From contig CM027380.1 in NCBI GenBank assembly GCA_015680905.1, forward strand, positions 31,984,001 through 32,048,000: a stretch of DNA of 64,000 bases, written 5' to 3'. Source of the DNA: Coptis chinensis. Taxonomy: Eukaryota > Streptophyta > Magnoliopsida > Ranunculales > Ranunculaceae. The notes below the pieces were generated by a model that worked only from the letters and a program-made list of their open reading frames with translations, was not told the origin of the DNA and ran no database searches. This document shows, piece by piece, positions 46,203 to 57,260 of this stretch. Both the position numbers and the translations under genes were made by a program. How positions within the stretch are numbered: the stretch's first letter is position 1; each line of letters begins with the position of its first letter.

Positions 46203-46420
46203 TATGTTTGGAACTATCAAAAAATCTTGAGTTCTTAGTCTGTTAAGTTCTTGGTATATATCTTGAGTTGTTCATGTTCATGTTCTTAGTTGAAAATGCA
46301 CTTGTGAGTATGTATTGCTAGTTGTGGGTGTGTATGCAAGTTGCGAGTTGCGAGTATGTATTGCGAGTCGCAATACATATCGCAAGAAATTAACAATATT
46401 TTCTAACAGTTCACATCAGA
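46203..46420 (+). other. Possible continuation of host intron 1
   Basis: T-rich sequence with a cluster of GTATGTATTGC and GTTGCGAGT repeats at 46,310-46,380. No exon was found. It directly follows the Athila target duplication. Confidence 0.3.
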
Positions 46421-46528
46421 ACCGTCATGAAATGCCCATTGACTACTGTAGAACCGTCATGAAATGCCCATTGACTATTGTAGAACCGTCATGAAATGCC
46501 TATCAACTACTACAAAACCGTCATTTTA
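46421..46528. repeat. 32-bp tandem repeat, four copies, DNA-transposon subterminal type
   Basis: The words ACCGTCATGAAATGCC start at 46,421, 46,453 and 46,485, and ACCGTCAT recurs at 46,517. A further ACCGTCAT lies near 46,580. Such clustered short repeats are typical of transposase-binding subterminal regions of CACTA transposons; the exact end was not found. Confidence 0.6.
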
Positions 46529-47229
46529 TGGAAGAAAAATACGTCAACAAATAGTTTACATTGTGACAGTTCTTCTACAACCGTCATCTATTTTTTTTTC
46601 TAATTTATATTATATATATTATTATTATATTTTTCCAGTAAAAAATACTGTATAATAACCTGTAATTCAATTCCTACCTAATAACCTGTAATTCAATTCC
46701 TAATCTGTAAACTTATTTCGCCAATAAAACAGCTATAAAATTCTCAAAAATAAATTAAAACATCCATAATAACTTCAACCTATATATTTTCAAACCATTC
46801 AAAAACACTTATTCCTTACATCAATTTATCATTTATCCAACATCATTGAAAAATGCTAGATACATTTATTTGATAGCACATTCAACCAAACTAAAAGTCA
46901 TTCTAATAAACTCCATCATCAACAAATTAAGTATTATCCATCGATCGATCGAACGTTGTCAAACCTAAGAAACAAATAAAGTAAAGAAACATTATTAGTA
47001 AATTTGGCACTGACCAAAAGCAGACTATTTTATATAAGCATGACGATAACAATGCGATGAGACCTAGTTCTCACAACGGAAAAATAAATAAATAAAAGTA
47101 CCTACAATGTAAATGGGATGTGCTTCAAGATATACACTACTACATTTAAAGTCATCCCATACCTCAAAAAGCAGCAAACAAAATAAAAACAAAATATTAT
47201 TATCACAATACATACTCATACCTTTGGCT
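46529..47229. other. AT-rich spacer
   Basis: A direct repeat (ATAACCTGTAATTCAATTCC at about 46,655 and 46,680) is present. No gene recognised. It probably belongs to the 3' part of the transposon carrying the Ulp1 gene. Confidence 0.4.
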
Positions 47230-49870
47230 TGACGAGATAAATCGTTCGATAAAGTCAATAAACTCCATACGAATTTCAATAAGCTCAGCATTGGTATAGG
47301 TGATAGTGTTGGCCAGCTCCATTAGCTACACGAGTGTGTCAACTCAACAAAGAATTTAGTATATATGATATACATTACAAGAAAAAATTACATAGATATT
47401 TTAGAATATATTAACAAGAAAGACTTGCTAACCTTTGTCTTAATTGATTGACTAGGATCCATCATAAAATGTCTCATGAACCACAAGACATAATATCCAC
47501 ACTCGTATCCTCCTAGTTGAATTAGGCACTACACGAAAACATAAACAAATTGTCAAAGCACATTCAATACACTAAGTAAATCTTTCACATTCAAGTATTG
47601 TACATTTACCTTGACATAGTCCCACTCTGGTTCCACTCTTTTTCCTTCACTTAATGCTAATGTTTTCATCCCACTAAAAAACGAACTTTACAATTAAGTT
47701 ACAAGTTGTTTGCATATATGACATACAAAATAAAAATAAGATTAATCAACTCACGTGTTCACCATGCATCTTAGTTTTATATCAGGGACACCTCCAGTTG
47801 AATCAAGAAAATATACTTTTTTTGCACTTACGTCAATAATTACCAAAACCCAATGAATCCTATACAACCATATATAGGAGTTAAGAAAGTACAATAAATA
47901 AAAATAAAATGAGAATGCATATATGTTAAATAACATGACCAACAAGCACACCCCGAATTGTACGGAAGAAAAATAATTTGGTCTCCTTGTCTTGCGATTA
48001 ATCTATTTGAGACCAGACGATTCATCTTTTTTTTTTTTTTTTTTTTTTTTCTGCATACAAGTTAAAATCGCCAGGATAACAGAATCCAAACCTCTGTCGA
48101 GAACTTTTGTATTTCTCATACAAATATCTAAAAGAAAAGTATACTACCATTAGTACGACATGTACGCATAAATTAAACAACTCATCTCTTAAAAGTAAAA
48201 TCCGAGATTCCACTCACCTGATATATACTACAATGCAATTGGCATTCAACATTTGCTTATGACAAATATCCATTATTTCATCTTTTGCAATATAAAACTG
48301 TAGTTCACGCTCAAAAATCCTCATGTCCATTTCACTTATATGATTTCCCTTCATTATATTGCCGACCAAAACCCCAAATTCTTCAAATATAGTTTCTTCA
48401 TGCTCATCACATCCAGCCTCATTTTTCTATAAAAATAAATAAATAAACAATGAATAATAAATACAAATAGGTGCTAATTTATATAAATATTGATAGAAAA
48501 ATATAATAGAATATGTTTTACCTTATTATCAAGTATGACAAAGTCACGAGGCCAAGCCACGTGGTACCAGACTGCACCACCTACCCTGGTAATGTTATCA
48601 TCAGGAATTGGTCTTGGTAGAAGAGCAATCGCTAAAATTGCACGTATTATTTGTACACGCACATAGCCTTCACCCATTCTATCATTATGGATCTTGTCAT
48701 CCGGTCCAAATTCCTCAATTATACAAGCATCAGGAACAACATTGCTTTTGGACCCCAAAGCAAGTTTACACTTTAAAACAACCACAAACATTAAAATAAT
48801 TATAAATTAAAAATTCTAGTGAGTACCATGATTAATGATTTTAGAAATTAGAGATTTTACCTTCTTATTTCCTGATTTAGGTTTAGAGATTGGCATAACA
48901 CTTTTGGCTTTATTAGCACCATTATCATTGCCTTTTGATCTGGCTTTAGCACCATTATCATTGTCTTTTGATCCCACAGCCTAACAAACATTATAAGGAC
49001 AATTTTAATAGATATTTGTAAACTATATATAACTATCACTTTTAGTTAATATCAAAATGACAAGTACCTGCTTGTTTCCTAACATAGGTTTTGAGATAGC
49101 CAAATTGTCAAATACCACAAAGTCACTTGGCCAAGCCACATGGTAGCCAACTGCACCTCCTACGGTGGTAATATTATCATCCGGAATTGGTTTTGGCAGA
49201 AGAGAATTTGCCAAAATTGCATGTATGATTTGTACACATACATAGCCTTCCCCCATTTTAACATTATGGATCTTGTCATCCGGTCCAAACCCCTCAATTA
49301 TACAAGCATCAGCAACAACATTGCTTTTGGACCCCAAAGCAAGTTTACACTTTAAAACAACCACAAACATTAAAATAATTGTAAATTTAAAATTCTAGTG
49401 AGTATCATATATGATTAATGATTTTAGAAATTAGAGATTTTACCTTCTCATTTTCTGATTTTGGTTTAGAGATTGGCATAACACTTTTGGCTTTATTAGC
49501 ACCATTATCATTGCCTTTTGGTCCGGCTTTAGCACCGTTACCATTGTCTTTTGATCCTACAGCCTAACAAACATTATAAGGACAATTTCAATAGATATTT
49601 GTAAACTATAACTATCACTTTTAGTTAATATCAAAATGGCAAGTACCTGCTTGTTTCTGAGATAGCCAAATTGTCAAATACCACCAAATCACTTGGCCAA
49701 GCCACGTGGTAGCCAACTGCACCTCCTACGGTGGTAATATCATCATCCGAAATCGGTCTTGGCAGAAGAGAATTTGCCAAAATTGCACGTATGATTTGTA
49801 CACGTACATAGCCTTCCCCCATTTTAACATTATCCGAACCCCTCAATTAGACTAGCATCCACAACAATAT
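47230..49870 (-). CDS. Multi-exon Ulp1-type (C48) cysteine protease gene with triplicated DUF8039-like exon
   Basis: Exon pieces are readable on the minus strand. Three DUF8039-like segments (49,870-49,631, 49,370-49,023 and 48,791-48,474; core MGEGYVRVQIIRAILA, GGAVGYHVAWPSDFVV) come first. Linker exons (NDNGANKAKSVMPISKPKSG, near 48,860-48,980 and 49,440-49,560) separate them. Then come EIMDICHKQMLNANCIVVYI (about 48,285-48,225) and the catalytic core: His in HWVLVIIDVSAKKVYFLDST (47,865-47,800), Asp in FLDS, and Cys in GGYECGYYVLWFMRHFMM (about 47,515-47,465). Intron gaps of 100-200 bp fit plant splicing. Such proteases travel in plant CACTA elements. All three catalytic residues are kept. 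Splice sites were not all assigned. Confidence 0.7.
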
Positions 49871-49926
49871 TGTTTTTGGGTACACTTTTGAAACAACAAA
49901 ACAATTGAGGATAACATTATTGGTAG

Positions 49927-49940
49927 CACTACACCATAAC
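49927..49940 (+). repeat. CACTA terminal inverted repeat, left end
   Basis: CACTACACCATAAC, the exact reverse complement of 54,154-54,167. Flanking trinucleotide is TAG on this side and TAT on the other, so the expected 3-bp duplication is not perfect. The enclosed interval is 4,241 bp. Confidence 0.6.
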
Positions 49941-50735
49941 ACTGAATTTACAACATATAGTAAAATTGATTGCTAACACTTATTCATCTGTTACAATGTT
50001 TGTCACACATGTTTTATGTTAGAAATATTACCAACCCTTACCTATTCTGTAGACAAATACTTGATTTATTTCCTAACATATACCCAATATTATGTGATGG
50101 ATAATAAAGTGTGACGTATAAAAAAAAAAAAAAAAATTGAAAACAAATGAAAATGGGTGAAAACGTTAGGGGGGGGGGGGGATGTTTTTCATTCTCGCGC
50201 TCATCTCTCACACCCTCAATAACACCATGACTCTTGTACTTTCACTATTATTGCATAGGAACTAGGATGGATGAGAGTACGGTAAGCTAAGCTATTGTCA
50301 TTTTTTTTTCCTTCTTTTAAAGCTACTGTATTTTGATAATGACACACCATCATGCTTGTTTCCTATCTATAATTAAGTTAAAAATTCCTTGAAGATAAAT
50401 TATATTTTGAAAATTTTCATCCCCATGTTTTAGTAAACACTTTTTTTTTTTTTTGTACCTACCCCTTAACTTTCATGTAAAGTGTCTATATAAGTATTTA
50501 GAATTCCTACCTAAAATCATAACCACACTACTAACTATTTGCAAGTATGTTTCAGTGGCATATATTTGCAAATCCACCTACGTCCTAGTGTTAGTAGCGT
50601 AGGAGTGTACGTTACTCCCATGCTGTTTGTGAATATTGTGTATTTTAATCTGTTCTATTAATATTAACTAATATCTTTCTAAGCCACAAATAAAGTCTTT
50701 GGCACGTGAGCTCTATTGATACTTTTGTGAACTGC
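49941..50735. other. Spacer between CACTA termini
   Basis: Contains an A run near 50,120-50,137 and a G run near 50,170-50,181. No coding sequence recognised. Confidence 0.4.
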
Positions 50736-51300
50736 CACTACTACATAAATGCTCATTAGCCACGGTAGGTCAAAGTGCATATACCACTGTTTCTCTAATA
50801 ACAGTGGCTAATAGGCATATGCCACGGTAAGAAAAACTTTTCTAATTTCGGTACAAGCAAAAGCCACTAGTCTCAGAAAAAGCGATTGGTATATAGTATG
50901 TCATATACCACCGGAACAAACCAATATCGCCTAATTTGTATTTTGATGTTCATATACCCCCCACGATGTGAACAAAAAAGGTGGCTAATGTCTGCAAAAA
51001 ACTTAAGCATACCGTGGACAAAGTCTACCAAAACCCCACGCGAAAAATTAATATTAGAAAGTAGGGCCAAAAACCGTCTCGCGCTCAAACTTAGGTCTTT
51101 TCAACTTCCAAAACTCTCTCTAAACTTCTAACTTCAGACTCTCTAACCTTCTCTCGGTCTCTCTTTTTTCTTCAACTTCTATCCTCCATTCTTCTTCAAC
51201 TTCTATCGGTCTCTCATCGTCACCAGTAAAGCAGCAGAATATCGTCACCAGTAAAGCAGCAGAATACAGCTCTCCCAAATTTCGGCTATCAGGTATTGTT
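50736..51300 (+). mobile_element. Left terminal and subterminal region of a second CACTA element
   Basis: It starts CACTACTACATAAATGC. Within 250 bp there are direct and inverted copies of GCCACGGTA and TAGCCAC/GTGGCTAAT (50,760, 50,805, 50,822 and 50,980), as expected of CACTA subterminal transposase sites. From 51,070 to 51,290 the sequence becomes C/T-rich, like a 5' UTR, ending in a possible donor (CAG|GTATTG at about 51,292). A matching right end (TTTATGTAGTAGTG) was not found in the window. Confidence 0.55.
51216..51265. repeat. Perfect 25-bp tandem duplication
   Basis: Units 51,216-51,240 and 51,241-51,265 are identical, both starting ATCGTCACCAGTAAAGCAGC. They lie in the 5' UTR-like part of the CACTA sequence. 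Confidence 0.92.
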
Positions 51301-51805
51301 TTTTGCTCTATTTAAATTCAATTTTGGCTGTAAAGTAATTGTTTTTGCTTTATATCATTGGTAGCTGTTGATAGAGTTCACAAAAAAAATAAGAAATTGC
51401 AATTTTTCTTTGCAAAATTTGGGGATTTTAGTGTAAAAGGAAACTCTGTATTTGTTCGATGAGGCTAGATATCAAATTTTTCTTGGCCGCAACTCAAGGT
51501 GGTGGAATCTAATTTTTTAGCACGTTGATCATGATTGGAAAGAACTCTTAGTTGGCAGCCTAGATCCCAACCTCCACAAATCCACATGATCCGCCCGATC
51601 TCCATCCGTCGGAAAGAGGTGAAGGTAATCCCGTAGGTGACAAGCCATGAACACCACTAGGAAGTACAGCTAGAATGCTAGAAAGGCTTTGACTTCCAAA
51701 AAAGGTCCATTCATTACATATTCAATAGAAGAGAGTTTCTTATCAAGTGATTTCTCTCAGCAGCCTCATGCCGAAGAAGTCTTCACGGTTATCAATTTTT
51801 GTCTA
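51301..51805. other. Spacer upstream of the DUF3527 fragment
   Basis: 51,301-51,480 looks like a plant intron (T-rich). 51,500-51,800 has a more balanced base composition and may be part of the captured segment that also holds the DUF3527 fragment. No domain recognised. Confidence 0.35.
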
Positions 51806-52345
51806 TCATTTGTTTAGACTTGCTTCCGTCTCTTTCGGAACCTTGATAACAATGGCTGCAAGCTCCACATTTGTTAGGAAACTTGATGTTTCTTGATCTG
51901 CCTTTCTAGGTTCAACCTCGAACAAAACAAACTCTCTCACCATTAGTTGATTTTCTGAATCAGATCTGGCGGACTTGGTGCACTGAGAACCATTCACTTT
52001 CATTTGACCGACAATGTTAGGAACATAGTCGAGACTTTTAGCTTTACTTCCATGGCTCATCCAACCACCACTTTTTTTCTTACCTTTGCGGAAGGAGTAA
52101 AATGTGTATATCCAGCTGCAGTCATACTTCTCAGATGAATTAGTTTTCCTCATTGTAGCAGCAAGAATGTCACTGTTATTGTCGACTGCAAATGTAAACC
52201 AAGGAAGTCCATTCTTAACGGTGACCTGCAAAAGCGCTTGCACCATATTGCTTTCCTTAAGAAGCAAGAGAGAAAGAAAGAGAAGGAAGCCGAGTTGAAC
52301 ATAAGATAGAGTTTTAGTTCCAGTGAAAGCCCCTACTCCTAACAA
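51806..52345 (-). pseudogene. DUF3527-domain host gene fragment
   Basis: An open frame of 179 codons. From about residue 32 it matches plant DUF3527 proteins: VKNGLPWFTFAVDNNSDIL, CSWIYTFYSFRKGKKKSGGW, YVPNIVGQMKV, REFVLFEVEP and VELAAIVIKVP. The first 30 residues look unrelated and hydrophobic, so the Met at 52,345 is probably not a native start. Only the middle of a normally longer, multi-exon protein is present. It lies between CACTA ends (49,927 and 54,167) and is antisense to the CACTA transposase, suggesting transposon capture. The frame is intact, meaning recent capture or selection. Function of DUF3527 is unknown. Confidence 0.7.
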
Positions 52346-52699
52346 GTTGGAAAGTGAAGTTCAAGTCAAAGATAAGTTTCTTATTTCTGATTTTTTCTTT
52401 TGTTCAGTCATGGGCTGTTAACTGATTGGTCATAGCTTGAAGTTGCCTTTCAGCTTTCCACGTGGTACTGAAGGTACGGAATCAGACTGAGTGGGCAGTG
52501 ACATAAGCCTTAGATGAGTCTCGCTGAGAGTAGTACAGGAAAGTCCCTGCGCATTAAATAAACTCTTTCTCCCTTGCGAATAGGTTCCCTCCCTAAATTT
52601 GATTTCCTCCTCTACAGGTGCATCCCCCCCTGCTATGAGTTCTCATCGAATTGAGCCAAGCTAGCTTCTCCACATGAGCTAGGTGCCTAATGGTACATA
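52346..52699. other. Spacer of uncertain origin
   Basis: Balanced base composition unlike its surroundings. No domain recognised; possibly part of the same captured segment as the DUF3527 fragment. Confidence 0.3.
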
Positions 52700-52945
52700 A
52701 TCACACTCACATCACCACTTGCACACACTCACACACTAGCTAGCGAGTACCCGCATCACCACCCCACTACTACTACCACACCACTACACCACCAGTCCAC
52801 CACCACACACCGCACACCAACAATCCACATACACACTTTGCACCACCAGTCCACACAATGCAAACCACCACACACTTTACACCACCAGTTCACACTAACC
52901 GCACCACCAGTCCACACAATGCAAACCACGCCACTAGTCCCCTAA
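52700..52945. repeat. CA/CCA-rich degenerate minisatellite
   Basis: Interleaved units such as CACCACCAGTCCACACAATG recur near 52,840, 52,900 and in shortened forms from 52,785. The plus strand is almost free of G. Confidence 0.75.
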
Positions 52946-53851
52946 ACCCATGCCTTCAAAGTTCGAGTGAATAGAGATTCTAAGAACTAACCAATGGACA
53001 TGAATAAAAGTCATTACCTCAAGCTCATGAAGCTTTGCTTCAAGTTTCAATTGGTTCTCTAGTTTCTTACGCCTAATCCGCCCTCGGCTACCATAAATTG
53101 TTGACAAGCTCGATCGGCCTTGTATTTTCTCTCCATGAATGGATATAACTTAGAGCTGTTGATGCTTGTTTTGTAACTGCATAAGCCGGTTAGAACTTCG
53201 AGAACTCCAAAACTTATTCTCGCTACCCAAGAAACGAGCGCGCTCCAAAAATCCAAAACGAAATCCATCCGAACTAAACAAACACCACTCGGAATACCCA
53301 ACCATACAAAAAGAAACAATTTCTATAAGCAAATAAGAAAAAATAAATCAACTGCAAAACTTGTTCAAACTTTTCCGCACAAAATGAAAAAAAATCCTCC
53401 ATCCAATAACACGTAAAAGTAAACATAAATTGACCGAATTCAATCAATCACGATGACAAGCAAAGTTACAATTTTTTCACACCAAACATTAATGTATTCA
53501 AACTAGATTACACTGGAATAACGAACTAAGTAAATTAGAAATTTCAATACCCTAACTTGATTTCAAATTAATCACAAACTTTTATGGCGTCGATTACCTT
53601 TCTCCATTAAATCAATCGCATCTTCGAGCTCCTTCTTCAAATACGCTTTGCCTTCGGATACTTCAATCGTTTAATGGCTTGACAGTAAAGAAATTTCGAA
53701 GCTTTAGATCTAAATACTTCAATCGTTTCACGGTGACCGACCAACCATCATTTCTAGATTTCTGTACCTGGAAGTCAGTTTCTCCATTTGTGATATTCAA
53801 ACAAAAATTAACCTTGAACAAAATCATCTCAAGGAACAAGAATTTATACTT
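52946..53851. other. CACTA interior with possible captured exon pieces
   Basis: Minus-strand frames at 53,059-53,332 and about 53,590-53,680 (KKELEDAIDLMEKGN-like) resemble short plant exons, but no family was recognised. Confidence 0.3.
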
Positions 53852-54167
53852 TAACGCCTATATGCCGTCACTATTTTTTAATATTTAACGCTGGTTTTAA
53901 ATATCATCTCAAGGAACCAGCGTTAAAAGAACAACCTTTAACGCTGGTTTTAATATTTTATTAGCTAAAATATTTATACTTTAACGCCTATATACCGTCA
54001 CTATTTTTTCCCGAATTATCTAAAGAAAAATAAAATAACTTTTTGATTTATTGTGACGTTAAAAACCGAATACTGACGCCTAATTACCGTCACAAAATTT
54101 CTGACGCCATTTTGGCATCACAAATCCTCAAAAGCCTCTGTCACAAAAATCCAGTTATGGTGTAGTG
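53852..54167. mobile_element. Right subterminal region and terminus of a CACTA element
   Basis: Two copies of a block ACTTTAACGCCTATATACCG (53,850 and 53,974), three copies of TTAACGCTGGTTTTAA or its complement (53,885-53,955), and GACGCC/CCGTCAC words up to the end GTTATGGTGTAGTG (54,154-54,167). These are hallmarks of a CACTA end. Confidence 0.7.
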
Positions 54168-54185
54168 TATGTTCTGTTGTGGTTC

Positions 54186-54978
54186 CACTACTACATAAAT
54201 TTGAGCGAATCATTCGAATAGATTTTGTATCACACTGCCTGCCGTGTGTTTAGTGCTTTTCTTCCCCCAATATAGTAGGTGCATTGATCAGGTGTTTGCA
54301 TTCCTCAAATTATAATTCACTGAACTGCTTGGGGATATTTTTCATTGAATTCCATGTGAGGTCCCAAAATTATATGAAATCCCATAGCACTGTCTCGATG
54401 CGTCAAAATGTGGTCCAATGAAAGGTTTAGCAAGGTTTTAGCTCTCACCAAATACTTGCCTTTTAGTAGCCTGGTAAAACTTGTAATGGCCTGGTGATGG
54501 CATGTAGTTGCCTATATAGTGGCCTGGCAGTTACAATTTTTCTTAGTGGCTTAAGTTGTTTGACTAAAAGAATAAGATATGGAGACTATTTTCGTACATA
54601 AACTGGTTTTAGAAACTTATGCCTGTTGTTTTATTTTTATTTTTAGTTTGCAAGTTTGCTTATTGTTAATTGATATATTAGCCTAGTGATGGCATGTAGT
54701 TGCTTGTATAGTGGCTTGGCAGTTCATGTTTACGGTTTTTGTTAGTGGCTTAAGGTGTTTGACTGAATGAGTAAGAGATAGAGACATTATATCGCATACA
54801 TAAACTGATTTTAGAAGCTCTTATGCCCTGTTGTTTTACTATTAGTTTGCAAGTTTGCTTATTGTTAATTGATATATTGGTGAACGTCATCGATCGCGGA
54901 TTTGCATGATTTTATCTTGCTTAATCACCTTTTTTTCATGTGTATGTAGTACTTGTGTATTGAATTTCGACATTGAGT
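54186..54978 (+). mobile_element. Second CACTACTACATAAAT terminus and region before the transposase
   Basis: The 15-base word at 54,186 is identical to the one at 50,736 and in the same orientation. What follows to 54,978 is T-rich and intron-like, with an imperfect repeat (CTGGTGATGGCATGTAGTTG at about 54,491 versus TAGTGATGGCATGTAGTTGC near 54,684). It may be the upstream intron of the transposase gene. Confidence 0.4.
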
Positions 54979-57260
54979 ATGGATAAGCCTTGGATGACTA
55001 TGGATAGACTTTTTCGATGAATAATGAGGAAGGGGTCAAGTATTTTATAGAATGTCTTTGGAGAGCATGCAGAGCCCGCATAATCTTAATTTCATAAGAT
55101 GCCCATGCCTTAATTGTGGGAACCACTTGCATCGAGTTTGGACGATATCAAGGATCATCTGTTTCATGTTGGTTTTGAAAAAGTTACGAACGTGGATATG
55201 GCATGGGAAAAGCCTCACAGTGGAAAGTCCCGAAGTCGACACGCATGAACCTCCATGTCAAGACTTTGATATGGAAACCCCATGTGATTTTTTGGGGACA
55301 CGGTTAGAATGGTTAATGATGCATATGAGAGTTTCACGGGGAATCCACGAAAAGCTTTGTAAATTGCTTGAAGATCTTTGAGAAACCTTTCTACAAAGGT
55401 TGCAAAAGCTATACAAAGTTATCATCCCTTGTGGAATTGTTCAACTTGAAAGCCAGTAGTGGGTGGTCAGACACGAGTTTTACCAAGCTATTGAAGGTGT
55501 TGGGAAAAATGTTGCCGGATAATAACGAAGTGCCACAATCCATGACCAAAGCTAGAAATGTTTTGTCTACGTTTGGAATGGAAGTTCAAAAAATACATGC
55601 ATGTCCCAATGATTGCATACTTTACAGAGGAGATGAGTACAAGGATTTAACTAGTTGTCCAACTTGTGGAACATCGAGATATCAGGAAAAGAAGGGTAAA
55701 GCGCCTGCGAAAGTTTTGTGGTACTTTCCGCCTCTCCCAAGGTTTGCAAAGATGTTTCAATCCGCCGGACATCAAAGGATTTGGTATGGCATGCAGATAG
55801 AAGAGTAGAAGTTGATGGTCAAATCGTCATCCAGATTCTCCAAAGATGGAAAGAGGTTGATAAAAGGTGGCCGAGTTATTTGAAGATCCAAGAAATCTGC
55901 GACTTGCTCTTTCGACGGATGGGATTAATCCACATAGTAATCTCAGCTCTAGGCATAGTTCTTGGCCGGTTATGTTGATCACTTACAATCTTCCTCCATG
56001 GTTATGTATGAAGAGAAAATTTTCGATGTCGACAATGTTGATATCGGGTCCCCAAGAACCGGTAATGATATTGATGTTTACCTTAGACCTTTAATTGAAG
56101 ATTTACGTGCTCTTTGGAATCCCGGTGTGGAGGTTTATGATGCCTACAAGCAAGAATCTTTTACATTAAGGGCTGTTCTATCGTGGGACAATCAATGATT
56201 TTTCCGCTCTTGGAAATTTAGTCGGGTGTAGTGTCAAGGGATATCTTGCTTGTCCAATATGTGGTGAGAAAACTGATTCTACAAGATTGAAACACTCGAA
56301 TAAAAAAACATATATCAGTCCCATAGAAAGTTCCTTCCAAAAAATCATCGTTATCGGAAGGCAAAGGAAGGCATTTAATGGTCGAAGAAGAGTTAAGATC
56401 ACATCCGGACCGTTAACCGGAGAGGTGATTTGAGAAGCTCAAAGGGATGAAAGTTAGATGGGGAAACCAAAGTTGGTGATTCCAAAGCCAAAAACATCAA
56501 GAAAGAAGTCAAAGGCATCCAATGAAGAGTCACAAACACGAGAGAAGCAGCCTAGCACTTCTGATGAGAATGAAAGTGGTAAATATTGGAAGAAGAGATC
56601 CATATTTTTTGAGCTTGAATATTGGGAATTCTTGCTTGTGCGACACAACTTGGATGTCATGCATATTGAGAAAAATATTTGTGATAGCATCATCGGCACA
56701 CTACTTAACATTAAGTACAAGACAAAAGATGACCTCAAAAGTCGCCTAGACCTCTTAGAAATGGACATGAGGAAGGAACTAGCACCAGAGAAAAGGGGAA
56801 ATAGGACTTATCTTCCACCAGCATGTCATACGTTATCTAGAGCTGAGAAAGTAACAGTTTGCAACACTTCATGCGGAACTCAAAGTGCCGGATGGATATT
56901 CTTCATATTTTAGACACCGCGTGTCGATGCAAGATCTAAAAGTGTATGGTCTCAAGTCTCATGACTGTCACATATTGATGCAGCAACTTCTTCCTGTGGC
57001 AATACGATCAGTGTTGCCAAAGCACGTGAGGTATACCATCACTCGGTTGTGTTTCTTTTCAACTCTCTTTGCACCAAAGTAGTGGATGTGTCAAAATTAA
57101 AGGAAATTCAAGACAATTTGGTCCTCACTTTTATGTCTACTGGAAATGTACTTTCCACCATCGTTCTTTGATGTCATGGTGCATCTATCCTGTTCATCTT
57201 ATAAGGGAGGTTGAGCTTTGTGGGCCAAGATTCTTTTCGTTGGATGTATCCATTTGAGAG
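54979..57260 (+). pseudogene. CACTA (En/Spm) TNP2/TNPD transposase, broken
   Basis: It opens at 54,979 (MDKPWMTMDRLFR-stop). The transposase-associated N-terminal domain follows (IRCPCLNCGNHLHRVW, 55,095-55,145). The Transposase_21 region spans 55,380-56,750 in shifting frames: CPNDCILYRGDEYKDLTSCP and TCGTSRYQEKK at 55,595-55,690, GINPHSNLSSRHSSWPVML and YNLPPWLCMKRKF near 55,920-56,020, LIEDLRALWNPGVEVYDAYK near 56,090-56,150, and HNLDVMHIEKNICDSIIGTL near 56,645-56,700. A DUF4218-type part follows (FFDVMVHLSCSSY-like, 57,150-57,250). At least seven shifts or stops. It would cut and rejoin the CACTA ends. Confidence 0.88.
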
